DNA from: Bifidobacterium sp. ESL0690
Lineage (GTDB): Bacteria; Actinomycetota; Actinomycetes; Actinomycetales; Bifidobacteriaceae
Length of the DNA: 64,000 bases
Assembly (NCBI RefSeq): GCF_029392315.1
Contig: NZ_CP113939.1
Location: 558,001-622,000 of the forward strand
Direction: 5' to 3'
Shown here: positions 1-9,835 of the stretch, piece by piece
Numbering within the stretch: the first letter of the stretch is position 1
Layout of the letters: the number at the start of each line of letters is the position of its first letter
Made by a program: the position numbers and the translations under genes
Notes under the pieces: model-generated
Databases searched by the model: none
The model's input: the letters and a program-made list of their open reading frames with translations, nothing else
Told to the model about the DNA's origin: nothing

Positions 1-658
1 AAACACCGGCCAGGAACGCCGTCCACAGGTTGAGCGTCCACAACGCCATCAGGCTGCCGTTGGCATTGCCGAGTGGCGGAATAACGGCGATGACGTATTT
101 GAACGAGCCGAAAGTCTGTGTGAAACCTTGGGTGATGGTTTTGAGGCTCGGTACGATATGCGCGATGGTCGTGTCGTTCAGGGCGATGATGGGCCCGACG
201 AGGAACTGGGCGAGGACCAGGAAAACGATCTGCCACCACAGTTTCAGCGCCGGATTGACTCCGGCCAACGCAATCAGAACGCCAAGCAGCGCTGCCGGAA
301 TGGCTGCCATGGCCCAGACCAGAACGTTGCCGTAGACATCGATGAGATTGGCGGAATTGAGGCAGACGGCGACCAGAACGAGCAGCGCGCCGATGGCGGC
401 GGTGGCCCAGGGGCGGCGCACGGTGACGAACATTTGTCGCTGGCCGTTGCTGGTGGCGGTCAGGGCGATCGGGGCCCGGGTCGTGCTTGCCCACGTGCCG
501 GTGGTGTTGGTGCCGGTCGTGCCGGTGAAATCGGGGAGGGAGACCGAAGCGGAAGCAGCCGCAGAAGCAGAGCCGGAAGTCTTGGAACGGCTTGGATTCG
601 CTCGGCTCTGGCTTGTCCGGCCCGTCGGATTGATTGCCGCGTTAAAGGAATCGCTCAT
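1..658 (-). CDS. tgm: Transglutaminase-like (TgpA-type) membrane protein, 5' part only
   Basis: This is the N-terminal ~219 codons of a minus-strand gene whose 3' end lies beyond the left edge. The ATG is at 658 (complement) and shares a 4-base ATGA overlap with the stop of the DUF58 gene, so the two are translationally coupled. Residues 1-75 are Ser/Thr/Ala-rich and probably cytosolic. At least three hydrophobic segments follow (about 82-105, 108-130 and 136-158). No catalytic transglutaminase core is visible because it would lie downstream. The name rests on position: in bifidobacterial PFNA clusters the gene after duf58 encodes a membrane transglutaminase-like protein. Family assignment is therefore inference from context plus the multi-TM N-terminus. 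Confidence 0.7.
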   Translation of the reverse strand, partial: MSDSFNAAINPTGRTSQSRANPSRSKTSGSASAAASASVSLPDFTGTTGTNTTGTWASTTRAPIALTATSNGQRQMFVTVRRPWATAAIGALLVLVAVCLNSANLIDVYGNVLVWAMAAIPAALLGVLIALAGVNPALKLWWQIVFLVLAQFLVGPIIALNDTTIAHIVPSLKTITQGFTQTFGSFKYVIAVIPPLGNANGSLMALWTLNLWTAFLAGV

Positions 659-2022
659 TTCAGCGCCTCCATGATCAAAGGCAGGTCGTCGAGCGCCGAA
701 AGCGTGGCCAGAGTGAAGTCATCGTATTGGTGGATGGCGTTGCCGGCGATAGGGTCGATCTGCAGCATCACGCAGATGGATTCCCGGCTCAGCGCTGCGG
801 CAATGCGGCGGAGACGTTGGAGTTTGGCTCCCGAACCGACCACGAAGAAATAGAACGAAGCGCCGGGGCTCGTAGCGAGAGTCGCGACGGCGAGGTTCGG
901 GTTTTCGTCTATGTCCGGCTTGACCCCGCTCATCCAGTCGAGGAAGGGCATCGCCCCGCGCGCAATCAGGGAATCGGCGGCGGCCTGCACGGCCAGCGGG
1001 CGGTCTTCGAGCAGACATTCGGTGCCGATGGAGGAGGCGACGCTCACGGCGAGCTCGAATTCGTCTTCGGACGAGTAATCCGTAGGGTTGACGCCAAGGG
1101 TGATGGAAGTATCGGTGCGTTTGGTCGCTTCGTATTGCCGCACCATCATCGTGCCGGTTTTCGCCGACGAAAGCCAGTGGACGTTGCGCATGTCATCGCC
1201 GGGGCGGTATTCGCGCAGACCGTAGAAGTCGAGATCGTCGTCGACCACCTGGCCGGAAGGGCTGCCTTCGAGGTCGCGGAAAATACCGGAATCAAGGGTA
1301 TTGAGGAACACGGTTTTCGGATGGATATAGACCTGAACGGACTGCGAAAGCGACTGCTCGTGCCGCACGATGCCGAAGGGGTCACCTTTGCTGATTTTCA
1401 AGGGGCCGACGGGCAGGATGGCGCGCGAAGTGGCGCGGAACTCGACCTGCTCACCTTTGGCTTTGCCGGGAGCCAGTGCGGGGATGCGGAAACGTTGGTG
1501 CATCTCGCCCATCGGCAGGTCGCCGAGCACACTGACGGTTGGGCTTTTGCCGGGGTTGGAGATATTGATATCGACCTTGACGCTATCGCCGACGGTGATG
1601 CGGTTATCTGAAACGGATAGTTCTGCATGGAATTTTGTGTTTCCGAGCGACATCGCGATGCCGCAAAGCAGCATCACCAGTCCGATGATGCCGCAGACCA
1701 GCAGTTCGTGCCATCCAAGCGACGGGAACGCTGCTAGGCAGACCACGGCCATACCGGTTACCGACCAACCGAGCGGCGAGACGTAGGCGGTGAGCCATCC
1801 AGGCAGCCTTTTGCGCAAACCGGCCGCATTGTGCCGAACCTTGAGCCAAAGATGGCCAAGACGAGTGTTGTTTTGCAACAGGCTGGGTCTACGCCCTTTG
1901 AGGCGGCGACGGCCTTGTTGACTTTGCCTTCCCGCGTTTACCGCCATAGCCCCGTTCTGGGTGGATGCGGAGAAACCGGGTGGCGTCGCCTGCGGCTGGT
2001 GTCGGTTTTTGGTAAAGTGCAT
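655..2022 (-). CDS. DUF58 domain protein of the PFNA cluster
   Basis: 455-aa protein. Residues 1-70 are basic and polar, followed by two closely spaced membrane segments (about 75-125), then a beta-rich region and the DUF58 domain. The hallmark YRPGDDMRNVHW motif lies near residue 275. DUF58 proteins resemble von Willebrand A domains and usually pair with MoxR ATPases, probably as chaperone-like maturation factors; the moxR gene sits 10 bases upstream. The ATG at 2022 has only a distant GGAG; an internal ATG at 1947 is an alternative start that would remove 25 residues. Function in bifidobacteria is unproven; family assignment is firm. Confidence 0.88.
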   Translation of the reverse strand: MHFTKNRHQPQATPPGFSASTQNGAMAVNAGRQSQQGRRRLKGRRPSLLQNNTRLGHLWLKVRHNAAGLRKRLPGWLTAYVSPLGWSVTGMAVVCLAAFPSLGWHELLVCGIIGLVMLLCGIAMSLGNTKFHAELSVSDNRITVGDSVKVDINISNPGKSPTVSVLGDLPMGEMHQRFRIPALAPGKAKGEQVEFRATSRAILPVGPLKISKGDPFGIVRHEQSLSQSVQVYIHPKTVFLNTLDSGIFRDLEGSPSGQVVDDDLDFYGLREYRPGDDMRNVHWLSSAKTGTMMVRQYEATKRTDTSITLGVNPTDYSSEDEFELAVSVASSIGTECLLEDRPLAVQAAADSLIARGAMPFLDWMSGVKPDIDENPNLAVATLATSPGASFYFFVVGSGAKLQRLRRIAAALSRESICVMLQIDPIAGNAIHQYDDFTLATLSALDDLPLIMEALK

Positions 2023-2032
2023 GGTCTTGCTT

Positions 2033-3640
2033 TCAGGCTCCCATGGCAGGGGCTGGGACGGATTCGACGATTTCGGAGACGACCTGTTCGGCGGTTTCGC
2101 CCTTGAACGCGGTTTCGGCGTTCAGAATGATGCGGTGGGCGAGCACCGGCACGGCGAGGTCCTGCACGTCGTCGGGGAGCACGTAGTCGCGTGCGTCGGC
2201 GGCGGCCCAGATGCGGGCGCAACGGGTCAGTGCCAGTGCGCCACGCATGGAGGAGCCCACGCGAAGTTTTTCGCTCAGCCTGGTGGCCTCGATGAGGCGT
2301 TCGATGTATTCAAGGATGCGGTCATCGACGCGCACGTCCTTGGCCGTCTTGCGCAGCCTGATGATGTCGTCGCCACTCAAAACCGCGGAAACGGTGTCGG
2401 CGCGGTCGGTGATGTCGATGTCCTTCAAGATGCCGATCGACACGTCGTGGCCGGGCGCGCCCACGGAGGTCTTGATGAGGAAGCGGTCCATCTGGGCCTC
2501 AGGCAGCTTATAGGTGCCAAGCTGTTCCAGCGGATTCTGGGTGGCGATGACGATGAACGGCTGCGGCATCGGGTAGGTCTTGCCGTCGACAGTCGTCTTC
2601 TGCTCTTCCATGACCTCCAGCAGTGCGGACTGGGTCTTCGGCGAAGCACGGTTGATCTCATCGGCCAGCACGATGGAGGCGAAGATCGGGCCCTCACGGA
2701 ATTCGAATTCGCCGGATTTCTGGTCGTAGAAGGTCACGCCGACTACGTCGCTCGGGAGCAGGTCGGGGGTGAACTGGATACGCTTGAACGAGGTGGCGAT
2801 GGAATTGGCCAGGCCTCGCGCCAGCTGCGTTTTGCCGGTGCCGGGGTTGTCTTCCAGCAACACGTGGCCGCCGACCATCAGCGCGGTGACGCACAGTTTG
2901 ATTGGTTCGGGCTTGCCGACCACGACCTTGCCGATGTTGTCGACCAGTGCGTCGAAGGAACGCTTGAATTCAAGAATGGAATCCTTGGGCGGGGTGATGA
3001 TCGTCGAAGCCGGCGTGGCCGCGGCGTACGGGGCCGAAAGCGAATCCGGGCTGACGGAAGCGTTGGGGGAGACCTGCGACTGGAAGCTGCCGGTTGACGA
3101 AGTGTATGACATTGAGGATGGTGCTTGGTAGCCACTTGGCGTCGGGTTCGTGGTATTGCCGGTGACGGGCGCCAGGTTTGCGGTTGCAGGAGTGGCGGAA
3201 GACGCGAAAGTAGCTGCAGAAGCGCTAGTAGAAGTCCCCGTGTAAGCACCGTCGGGAATTCCGGCAGGCGTGGCCGGAGAAGCAACATAGCTTCCGCCGG
3301 TTTGCGCGTCTAGCCCCGCGTCCGCAAAATTTTCAGTAGGAATGACCGGGGCATCGTTGTTGCTGCCGGGCATCGAGGTGCTCAATACAGTCTCTTCGGA
3401 GATGTCCTCATCCTCGCTGATGCCGTGGCTGATGGAACCAAGTACGGTGCTGTCGTCGCTCGGGTCAGTGGCCGTGTGCCTGGGTTCCCCCGAACGCTTC
3501 GGCAGCGAGGGGAACGCGCTGCCGCCGCCATTGGTCGTATCGTCGCCGGCGCTGAATTGCGGAAGATGGGCGGCTTCAGAAAGATGCGTGGCGTCCGAGA
3601 TTTGCGTCTCATCGTTGGGTTTCTCTGGATTGTTGCTCAT
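2033..3640 (-). CDS. MoxR-family AAA+ ATPase with long disordered N-terminus
   Basis: 535 aa. The AAA+ core lies in roughly residues 225-535: Walker A NPGTGKTQ near 263-270, Walker B LADEINRA near 325, followed by sensor-region motifs (IATQNPLEQLGTYKLPEAQMDRF). MoxR ATPases act as chaperones with a VWA/DUF58 partner, which is the next gene. The ~220-residue N-terminal extension is Ser/Thr/Pro/Ala-rich and low complexity, unlike typical ~320-aa MoxR proteins. It offers many Ser/Thr residues that the cluster's own kinase could phosphorylate (inference). The start is supported by AAAGGAG six bases upstream of the ATG at 3640. It is the third gene of the kinase-FN3-MoxR-DUF58-tgm order. Confidence 0.93.
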   Translation of the reverse strand: MSNNPEKPNDETQISDATHLSEAAHLPQFSAGDDTTNGGGSAFPSLPKRSGEPRHTATDPSDDSTVLGSISHGISEDEDISEETVLSTSMPGSNNDAPVIPTENFADAGLDAQTGGSYVASPATPAGIPDGAYTGTSTSASAATFASSATPATANLAPVTGNTTNPTPSGYQAPSSMSYTSSTGSFQSQVSPNASVSPDSLSAPYAAATPASTIITPPKDSILEFKRSFDALVDNIGKVVVGKPEPIKLCVTALMVGGHVLLEDNPGTGKTQLARGLANSIATSFKRIQFTPDLLPSDVVGVTFYDQKSGEFEFREGPIFASIVLADEINRASPKTQSALLEVMEEQKTTVDGKTYPMPQPFIVIATQNPLEQLGTYKLPEAQMDRFLIKTSVGAPGHDVSIGILKDIDITDRADTVSAVLSGDDIIRLRKTAKDVRVDDRILEYIERLIEATRLSEKLRVGSSMRGALALTRCARIWAAADARDYVLPDDVQDLAVPVLAHRIILNAETAFKGETAEQVVSEIVESVPAPAMGA

Positions 3641-3727
3641 CGATTCTCCTTTGTGATGGCTTTACGGCTTTTCTTGATGAGGTATTGGTTTGTTGGTTTA
3701 TAAAACAATCTGTATGGCTTCATGGGT

Positions 3728-6700
3728 TTACGACCTTGGTGACTGGAGCGCATGCTGGTCCGCAGCTCGCACATAGTCGTCCAACGTGAGCGTCTGGGCG
3801 AACACGCGAGGCGTCAGCGACTCGGAAGTGGGGGCCGGACGGGTCACCGATGTGGGGAATGTTGTTTTTTCGGTGTTGGCGTTGAGTTCGGATTCACTTG
3901 CGCTGGTCACCTTGATCTGCCAGGAATCTGGAGTGCCGGTGAAAGAACTGACATCAACGCTTGTCGTGCCTGCCGTCGGGGTAAAGCTTGCCGATGTGCC
4001 CCCGTCGTAGAGGATGAGCTCGACGGCTACATTGGCGCGACCGTATGTGTCGGGAAGCTTGCTGAGATTGATGTGGTCATGATCGGCCCAGGTGACAGTG
4101 ATGCCACTTACGTCAGCTGGCTTTTTCCAGAGATCGTTATTGCTCGCGCCGGCTTCGTCGCTATCGACTCCGTTCAAGGTCTGCTTGACGGCCTTGCTGC
4201 CACAGGACGTCCACGGCCCGGGAAGGTTATAGGTAGTCGGGCTGGTTGCTGGCGAGGCACCGATCTTGAATCCGGTGTGATCCCCGTTGGCTTCCCAGGT
4301 GAGTGTGCATACGCCGTTGTTTTGGGTCAGCTTCACATTGGCTGGCGGCGCCGGCTTATAACGTGGGGTCAGCGTGGCGGTCAGCGTCTTCGCGTCAGGA
4401 CCGTCTTTTCGCGGCGTGACGACGGCTGTGACGGTGAATGGATTGTTAAGAGCATCTCCGGGAACAGCGACGCTCGTCGTCGGCGAGGAACACGACACGG
4501 ATTGGCCATTGACACTGATGCTGTCGCATCCCGCATTGTGCATGTTTCCCAGAGTTATGGAGACGTCGATTTGCTTGGGGCTACTGCTGTTTTGCGCGGC
4601 TTGCATCGTCGGTCCGATGTCGCCCCAAGGCCCGTCCGCGTTCGACGATGTGCCGACAAGGCCGTCACCGGCGCGGTTGTGGCCGCGTACCGTCGCAGTG
4701 ACGTTCATGCCGTCGTTGATGGAGCCATCGCCGATGTCGAAGCTGCAGCTTGTGGCCGAGCCGTCGACGATTTTGGTGCCGGCCGCCCCGTTCAGGGCTA
4801 CAGTGTATTGGTCGGGCTTGGTGCCCACGTACGAAGCCGGATCCCAGGAGACGGTGATGGTGTGGTATCCGCCTTTCACCTTGATGCCGCTGGGCGCGTC
4901 GGGCACCTTGTCGGGCATGGCGTCCACACTGTTCGACGGCTTCGACCAGCCGGCCTCGTTCTTGGCCTTGACGCTGAAGCTGTAGTTCTTGCCGTTGGTT
5001 AGGCCTGTGATATTGCAGGTGGTCACCGCGCCGCAGGATTTGGCGTTGCCGTCATAGTCCACTTCGTAGTCGCTGATAGGGCTGCCGTTGGCTGTACCGG
5101 GCGTCCAGCTCAGGTTCACCGCACTGTCGGCGGGTTGTCCAGCTACTGGCGAGAGCAGCGGTGGAGCAGGCTTGTCGATGATCGAGACGGTGATGGTGGC
5201 GCTGACTTCACGTTCTTTGGTCTTGGTGGCGTCCTGCACATTGACAACGATGGTGTTCGACGATGCGCCGATGTCGGCGGCCGCGTGGATGCCGATGGAG
5301 CCCTTCGAGCCGCAGTCGACTTTGAGTTTCGCGGTATCGTCGGCCTGGCAGCTCACTACCGTCAGCGACGAGTTCGGGAACGGGTTGAAGGCCCCGTTGA
5401 GGATGTCGACGGTGGTGTCGTCGCCGGCGTTCATCCGCTTGTTGACCCCGGAAATCTGGGCGAGCGGGCGCGTGGATTGCACCACCTGCGCCGTCAGTCC
5501 CGCCGAAACGGTGCCGTTCGAATATTTGATGGTGATGGGAATACTCGACATCGACCCGACGGCGGCGTCAGTCGGTGCCTTCAACGTAAGCTTGCCGCCG
5601 CTGGTCAGATGCGATTCGATGGAACCGGAGGCTTCCCCGCCGGAATAGCTATAGTCCGTTTCGTCGTCATCCAGGCCGCTCGGGGCGTGGGTCAAGGCCG
5701 TCAGGTCGATGGTCTTGGCGTCCTCGCCGGCCGCCACGCTGATGGTGGAGGAGGAGAAGGTGGGCGGCGGCACGTTGCGGCCGATGACGGTGATGGGCAG
5801 TGTCAACACGGACGAATTGATGATCTTGGCCTGCTTTGAACCGTTCTTGTCTTTGCTGTTGTCGTCGCGCTTGCCGTCGGAGACCGTGAAAGTGATGGAA
5901 GCCGGGCCTGCATAATCCTTTGGCGCGGTGAACTTTAGGGTCTGGTCGTTGACGTAATAATCGGAATTATCGCTCTTGGTGGCGCTGATTGAGTTCTTGT
6001 CGACGTACGGTGTCTTGCCGGGGCCGACGCGCACGTAATCGGCGAGATTGATATTGACGCTGCGTTTCGCGTTCACCCTGATCGGCGGTGCCTTCGGACG
6101 CAGCATCGGCGGGAAGACGCCGTATTGCGGCACCTGGACGAAAGCCGTGGAAGTGATGTGATAGGTGGTGTTGGTCACCGTGTAAGGCACACTGCGCGCC
6201 TCGTTGGTGAGGTCGACGGTCACCGTGGTGGATTTCGCTCCGCCCTTGACGTGTGCGTGGTCGGCGGCCGTCGGGTCGATGCCGACCTTGAGTTCGTCGG
6301 CGGTGCCGGAGGGGTTCGCGATCCATTGCGAAAGGTCGACGTCCACGGATTTCTTGTCGAGCGTCGCGGCGGAAGGCACGCGGTAATCGTAGGCCGTGGG
6401 TGGCTCGATGGGTGCGTTCGGGTCGGTGATCACGGTCAACGTGGCGGTATCGGAAAGCCCTGCCTTGTCTTTGACGGTGTAGACGATGTATGACGTTCCT
6501 GCTTGAGCCGGCGTCTTGAACGAAATCATGTTGTCGGCCACATTGGCCCCGGTGATGCCTTGCATCATGAGGTTCTTGTCGACCTTGAGGTCGGTGTTGT
6601 CACCGGAGATATCGTTCTGGGCCACCGGCACATTGGCGGCGGTGTTGGGTCGCAGGGTCACCTGGTCGTCGCGTGCGTACACGCCGGAATCGGAGGTGCC

Positions 6701-9694
6701 CTTGTAGACGCCCACGCGAATCTGTGCCTGCGCTCGCTGGCCGGTCCAGTCTTCTACCGCGTAGGAGAAAGTATCGGTCCCTGATGAATCGCTATAGGCC
6801 TCGTAGACCATATAGTTCGCGCCGACTTCGTCGATACGTCCCATCTTCGGAGACTTGTCGCCAAGGCCAAGCAAGGTGTCGTCGTCGCCGTCGGTGTCGA
6901 TGCCGGTCAGCGTGATCGGGATACGCACCTTCTGTCCGGCCGCGACCTGCGCCTGCGTGTCCTGCGGGGTGGGGGCGGGCTTGTTGTTGGCGTCCTTGGC
7001 GTGCACGGTGATGGTGATGATGCCGGAGGCCGCGTTGCCGAGGTTGTCGCGCACGGTGTAGGTCACCGGGTAGACGCCCGGGGTATTCGAGGCCTGATAA
7101 CGCACGTCGTCGCCGGAAACGAAGACGAGGCCTTTGAAGGTCTTCTTGCTGAACTGCAAGGTGTTCTGCAGTTTCACCGTGGTGCCGTCGGCGTGGGAGA
7201 CGTGGTCGATTACGTCGACGCTGACGATGCCGCCCGTACGCACGTTGGCGTTGACATTGGCGGCTTTCGGCGCCGCGTTGGCGGTGGTCAGGGCCGGCGG
7301 CTGCAGCACGATGGTGCCGCGGGTGGAACCTGCCGCGTTGGCCACGGTATAGGTCAGCTTTACTGGCTTGGTCGGAATTTGTCGGGCGGTCATATAGACA
7401 CGCTTGTGGGCCACGAGCCCGGTTTTGATACCCAGTTTCGGGTCGACGTTGACGGAGGTCACCGAAAGCACGCCGCCCATCGGATCGGTGTCGTTGTTGA
7501 GCGGTTCGACGATGGCGGTGCGGTCGGCGCCCAGCAGCGCCACATCGTTGGCGGCCACCGGCTTGGCCGCTTCTCCGGCCACCGGCTGCACTTCCAATCG
7601 TGCCAGCCCTTGAGCCTCCACACTGCCTTGCGTGATGGTATACGGAACGTAATATGTACCGGGGTTGCTGGCCTTGAACGTGAAGGAAAGGTCGGCGGAA
7701 TTGGTCGACGTCGTGGTGCCGCTTGGAGTATTGACGGCGGAAAGCACGGGTGGCTGGGCGCTGGTGCCGTGCACGTATTGTTTGAGTTCCACGGTGGTGG
7801 AGGTGTCGGGTGTGGTGTTCTTGGTCACCGGGTCGATCAGCGCCGGAAGCGTGTTCGCCGGGCGTACGGAGAAATAGATGAGCCCCATACCGGTGTGCAT
7901 GCCGTCGGAGACGGTGACTTCCACACCCACGCGGCCCCCGGTCAGCGAGCCGGTGTTGAAGACGAGCTGGCCGTCGGCGCGGGTGGAGATGGCCACCTGG
8001 TCGTTGTTCTGCGCCACGGCGGAGACGAGCGTCATCGGGTCGCCTTCCGGGTCGCTGAAGCTGCCCAGCGCGTTGACGGTGAAGGTGGCTCCCTGCTCCA
8101 CGTCGTATTCGGGCGGGGTATCGGTCTGGGCCGGAGGCTGGTTGACGGTGCCCCCGGTGATGTTGAGATTGACCGTCGCGGAGCTGGACTGTCCGCGTCC
8201 GTCGTTGATTTCGTAAGTGAAGCTGGCCTTGCCCGCACTGGCGCCTGAGGCGTCAAGTTGCAAATAACGTCCGGAATAGATCGGGGCGACGGTGATGCCG
8301 GTGCCGGAAACGGGCCCGACCTTGGTGATGTGCAACACCGAGCAGTCGGTCTGTTCATCGTTGCGCAGCACGTCAAGGATTTCCTGGCCGCCCACGCGCG
8401 CGCCGAAATTATCGTCCTCGGCCTTGATCTCGCCGGACTTGGTGGAGCAGGTGGGTTTGAACTGCGTCTGGTTGTTGGCCGAGTCTGAGTTCTTCTGCTG
8501 GTTGGTGGTCTTCTTCGTTTCGATTTGACGCCATTGGATCTTGATGACCTTGTTGGACTGATCCGGGTTCCACACGTTGCCGTTGGTGATGTCGTTCAAG
8601 ACGACGAGCCGGTGGTTGGTGCGGAAGACGAGCTGCGAGGTCGGCGAGATGGATTGCAGGGTCTGCCATTGCGCCTGGGTGGTGTCGCCTTTGGCCTGGT
8701 CCGGGCTCGCGGCGCCGTCGGCGGAGCAAAGCCGGATATAGTTGTGCGCCTGCTGCGACCAAGCTGCATAGACACAGCCCTTGTTCGAGACGGGTTGTGC
8801 AGCATCGGCCGTGCCCTTGTTCATGAACGCGGCGGTTTTGTTGCTGTGCTTGAAATCGACGGTGAAAATGCCGTTGCGTGCGCTCGCGGCCACCCAGTCG
8901 CCCTGCGCGTCGTCGACGGCCGGGGCCTGGAGCATAACCGGTCCGCGCGAATCAATCTGCGCGCTGCCGCCTTGCCACATGATTTCCTGCTTGGTGGCGA
9001 TGACGGGTCGATCGCCAATGACGGTGAAGCTGTCGGCATTGGTCTCTTTGCCGTTGGTGATGGATTTGAGTGTTTTCGCCGCGCTGTGTGCGCTGTCCAT
9101 CTTGATTACTGCACCATCCGCCGGCCGGTAGCCGTAAACCGCGCCGTTGCGGTCGACGGCGAGAAGCCCGTGAGCCCCGAGCTGCATCTGAGGGGCGGAA
9201 GTCTTGGGCGCTATGGAATCGATGTTGTTTGAATCGCCGACCCACACGTTGCCGGTTTTATGGTTCAGAAACGCTGCAGTGGCCCCACCGATGAACGTCG
9301 AAGTGGAATTTTTGAGATCAGCCTTGCCGTGGATGCCGAGGTTTGAGGCGACGATGCCCTGCGCCTTCGCCCCGTCGGAGAGAATCACGTCGTCATCGTG
9401 CTGACTGACGTCGAAGGTCGGGGTGGTGGGGGCGACGGCCCCGTTGGCCTGCTGGAGCTTGACGTTGAAACGTGCGGCCTTGCGGTCTTTGAGCGAGGTG
9501 ACCCATACCGTGCCGTCGTCGAGGTGGACGTGCGTGCGCGTCAAGGTATTGATGATGATGGCCCCGGCCACGATGCCCAGCAGCAGGAGCAGTACGAGCA
9601 CCGGCGTCAGCCATCGACGATTGGTTTGTGAATTCAGGCGTCTCAAGGCAAGACGAATGCTATGCTCACCCTGTGGTTTGCGCGATGCCTTCAT
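3728..9694 (-). CDS. fn3: Giant membrane-anchored Ig-like / fibronectin type III wall protein
   Basis: 1988-aa bitopic protein and the largest gene in the window. A basic N-terminus is followed by one membrane helix (about 31-53, LTPVLVLLLLLGIVAGAIII), so the rest should lie outside the cell. Residues ~60-400 are rich in short beta repeats (GNVWVG, GAVYGY) and may form a propeller-like head. About 430-1500 is a chain of Ig/cadherin-like modules recognisable by repeated DPEGD, NDTDPMGG and YTV-DN-G phrases. Two clear FN3 domains follow from ~1510 (NLSWTPGTANG... then VSWDPASY), with further beta-sandwich repeats to the C-terminus. Start ATG 9694 is preceded by AAGGAAG. It lies between pkb2 and moxR. 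In the known bifidobacterial cluster this is the FN3 protein, proposed to contact host proteins; that role is literature context, not visible here. Confidence 0.9.
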   Translation of the reverse strand: MKASRKPQGEHSIRLALRRLNSQTNRRWLTPVLVLLLLLGIVAGAIIINTLTRTHVHLDDGTVWVTSLKDRKAARFNVKLQQANGAVAPTTPTFDVSQHDDDVILSDGAKAQGIVASNLGIHGKADLKNSTSTFIGGATAAFLNHKTGNVWVGDSNNIDSIAPKTSAPQMQLGAHGLLAVDRNGAVYGYRPADGAVIKMDSAHSAAKTLKSITNGKETNADSFTVIGDRPVIATKQEIMWQGGSAQIDSRGPVMLQAPAVDDAQGDWVAASARNGIFTVDFKHSNKTAAFMNKGTADAAQPVSNKGCVYAAWSQQAHNYIRLCSADGAASPDQAKGDTTQAQWQTLQSISPTSQLVFRTNHRLVVLNDITNGNVWNPDQSNKVIKIQWRQIETKKTTNQQKNSDSANNQTQFKPTCSTKSGEIKAEDDNFGARVGGQEILDVLRNDEQTDCSVLHITKVGPVSGTGITVAPIYSGRYLQLDASGASAGKASFTYEINDGRGQSSSATVNLNITGGTVNQPPAQTDTPPEYDVEQGATFTVNALGSFSDPEGDPMTLVSAVAQNNDQVAISTRADGQLVFNTGSLTGGRVGVEVTVSDGMHTGMGLIYFSVRPANTLPALIDPVTKNTTPDTSTTVELKQYVHGTSAQPPVLSAVNTPSGTTTSTNSADLSFTFKASNPGTYYVPYTITQGSVEAQGLARLEVQPVAGEAAKPVAANDVALLGADRTAIVEPLNNDTDPMGGVLSVTSVNVDPKLGIKTGLVAHKRVYMTARQIPTKPVKLTYTVANAAGSTRGTIVLQPPALTTANAAPKAANVNANVRTGGIVSVDVIDHVSHADGTTVKLQNTLQFSKKTFKGLVFVSGDDVRYQASNTPGVYPVTYTVRDNLGNAASGIITITVHAKDANNKPAPTPQDTQAQVAAGQKVRIPITLTGIDTDGDDDTLLGLGDKSPKMGRIDEVGANYMVYEAYSDSSGTDTFSYAVEDWTGQRAQAQIRVGVYKGTSDSGVYARDDQVTLRPNTAANVPVAQNDISGDNTDLKVDKNLMMQGITGANVADNMISFKTPAQAGTSYIVYTVKDKAGLSDTATLTVITDPNAPIEPPTAYDYRVPSAATLDKKSVDVDLSQWIANPSGTADELKVGIDPTAADHAHVKGGAKSTTVTVDLTNEARSVPYTVTNTTYHITSTAFVQVPQYGVFPPMLRPKAPPIRVNAKRSVNINLADYVRVGPGKTPYVDKNSISATKSDNSDYYVNDQTLKFTAPKDYAGPASITFTVSDGKRDDNSKDKNGSKQAKIINSSVLTLPITVIGRNVPPPTFSSSTISVAAGEDAKTIDLTALTHAPSGLDDDETDYSYSGGEASGSIESHLTSGGKLTLKAPTDAAVGSMSSIPITIKYSNGTVSAGLTAQVVQSTRPLAQISGVNKRMNAGDDTTVDILNGAFNPFPNSSLTVVSCQADDTAKLKVDCGSKGSIGIHAAADIGASSNTIVVNVQDATKTKEREVSATITVSIIDKPAPPLLSPVAGQPADSAVNLSWTPGTANGSPISDYEVDYDGNAKSCGAVTTCNITGLTNGKNYSFSVKAKNEAGWSKPSNSVDAMPDKVPDAPSGIKVKGGYHTITVSWDPASYVGTKPDQYTVALNGAAGTKIVDGSATSCSFDIGDGSINDGMNVTATVRGHNRAGDGLVGTSSNADGPWGDIGPTMQAAQNSSSPKQIDVSITLGNMHNAGCDSISVNGQSVSCSSPTTSVAVPGDALNNPFTVTAVVTPRKDGPDAKTLTATLTPRYKPAPPANVKLTQNNGVCTLTWEANGDHTGFKIGASPATSPTTYNLPGPWTSCGSKAVKQTLNGVDSDEAGASNNDLWKKPADVSGITVTWADHDHINLSKLPDTYGRANVAVELILYDGGTSASFTPTAGTTSVDVSSFTGTPDSWQIKVTSASESELNANTEKTTFPTSVTRPAPTSESLTPRVFAQTLTLDDYVRAADQHALQSPRS

Positions 9695-9835
9695 CAGCTG
9701 CTTCCTTCTTTTCCGTTAACCCGGCGGACTCACCCAAAATCCCTGCCGCTCGCCCAAAAACTTGCCTGCGTTTGCGCAGCTTCAATCGTTTGAGCGTTGC
9801 TTTTTACTGCTACGTTCGTCACTGCTTTTACTGCT

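Noticed and set aside
727..1611. Plus-strand frame of 294 aa opposite the DUF58 gene
   Set aside because: Shadow of the coding strand of the PFNA cluster.
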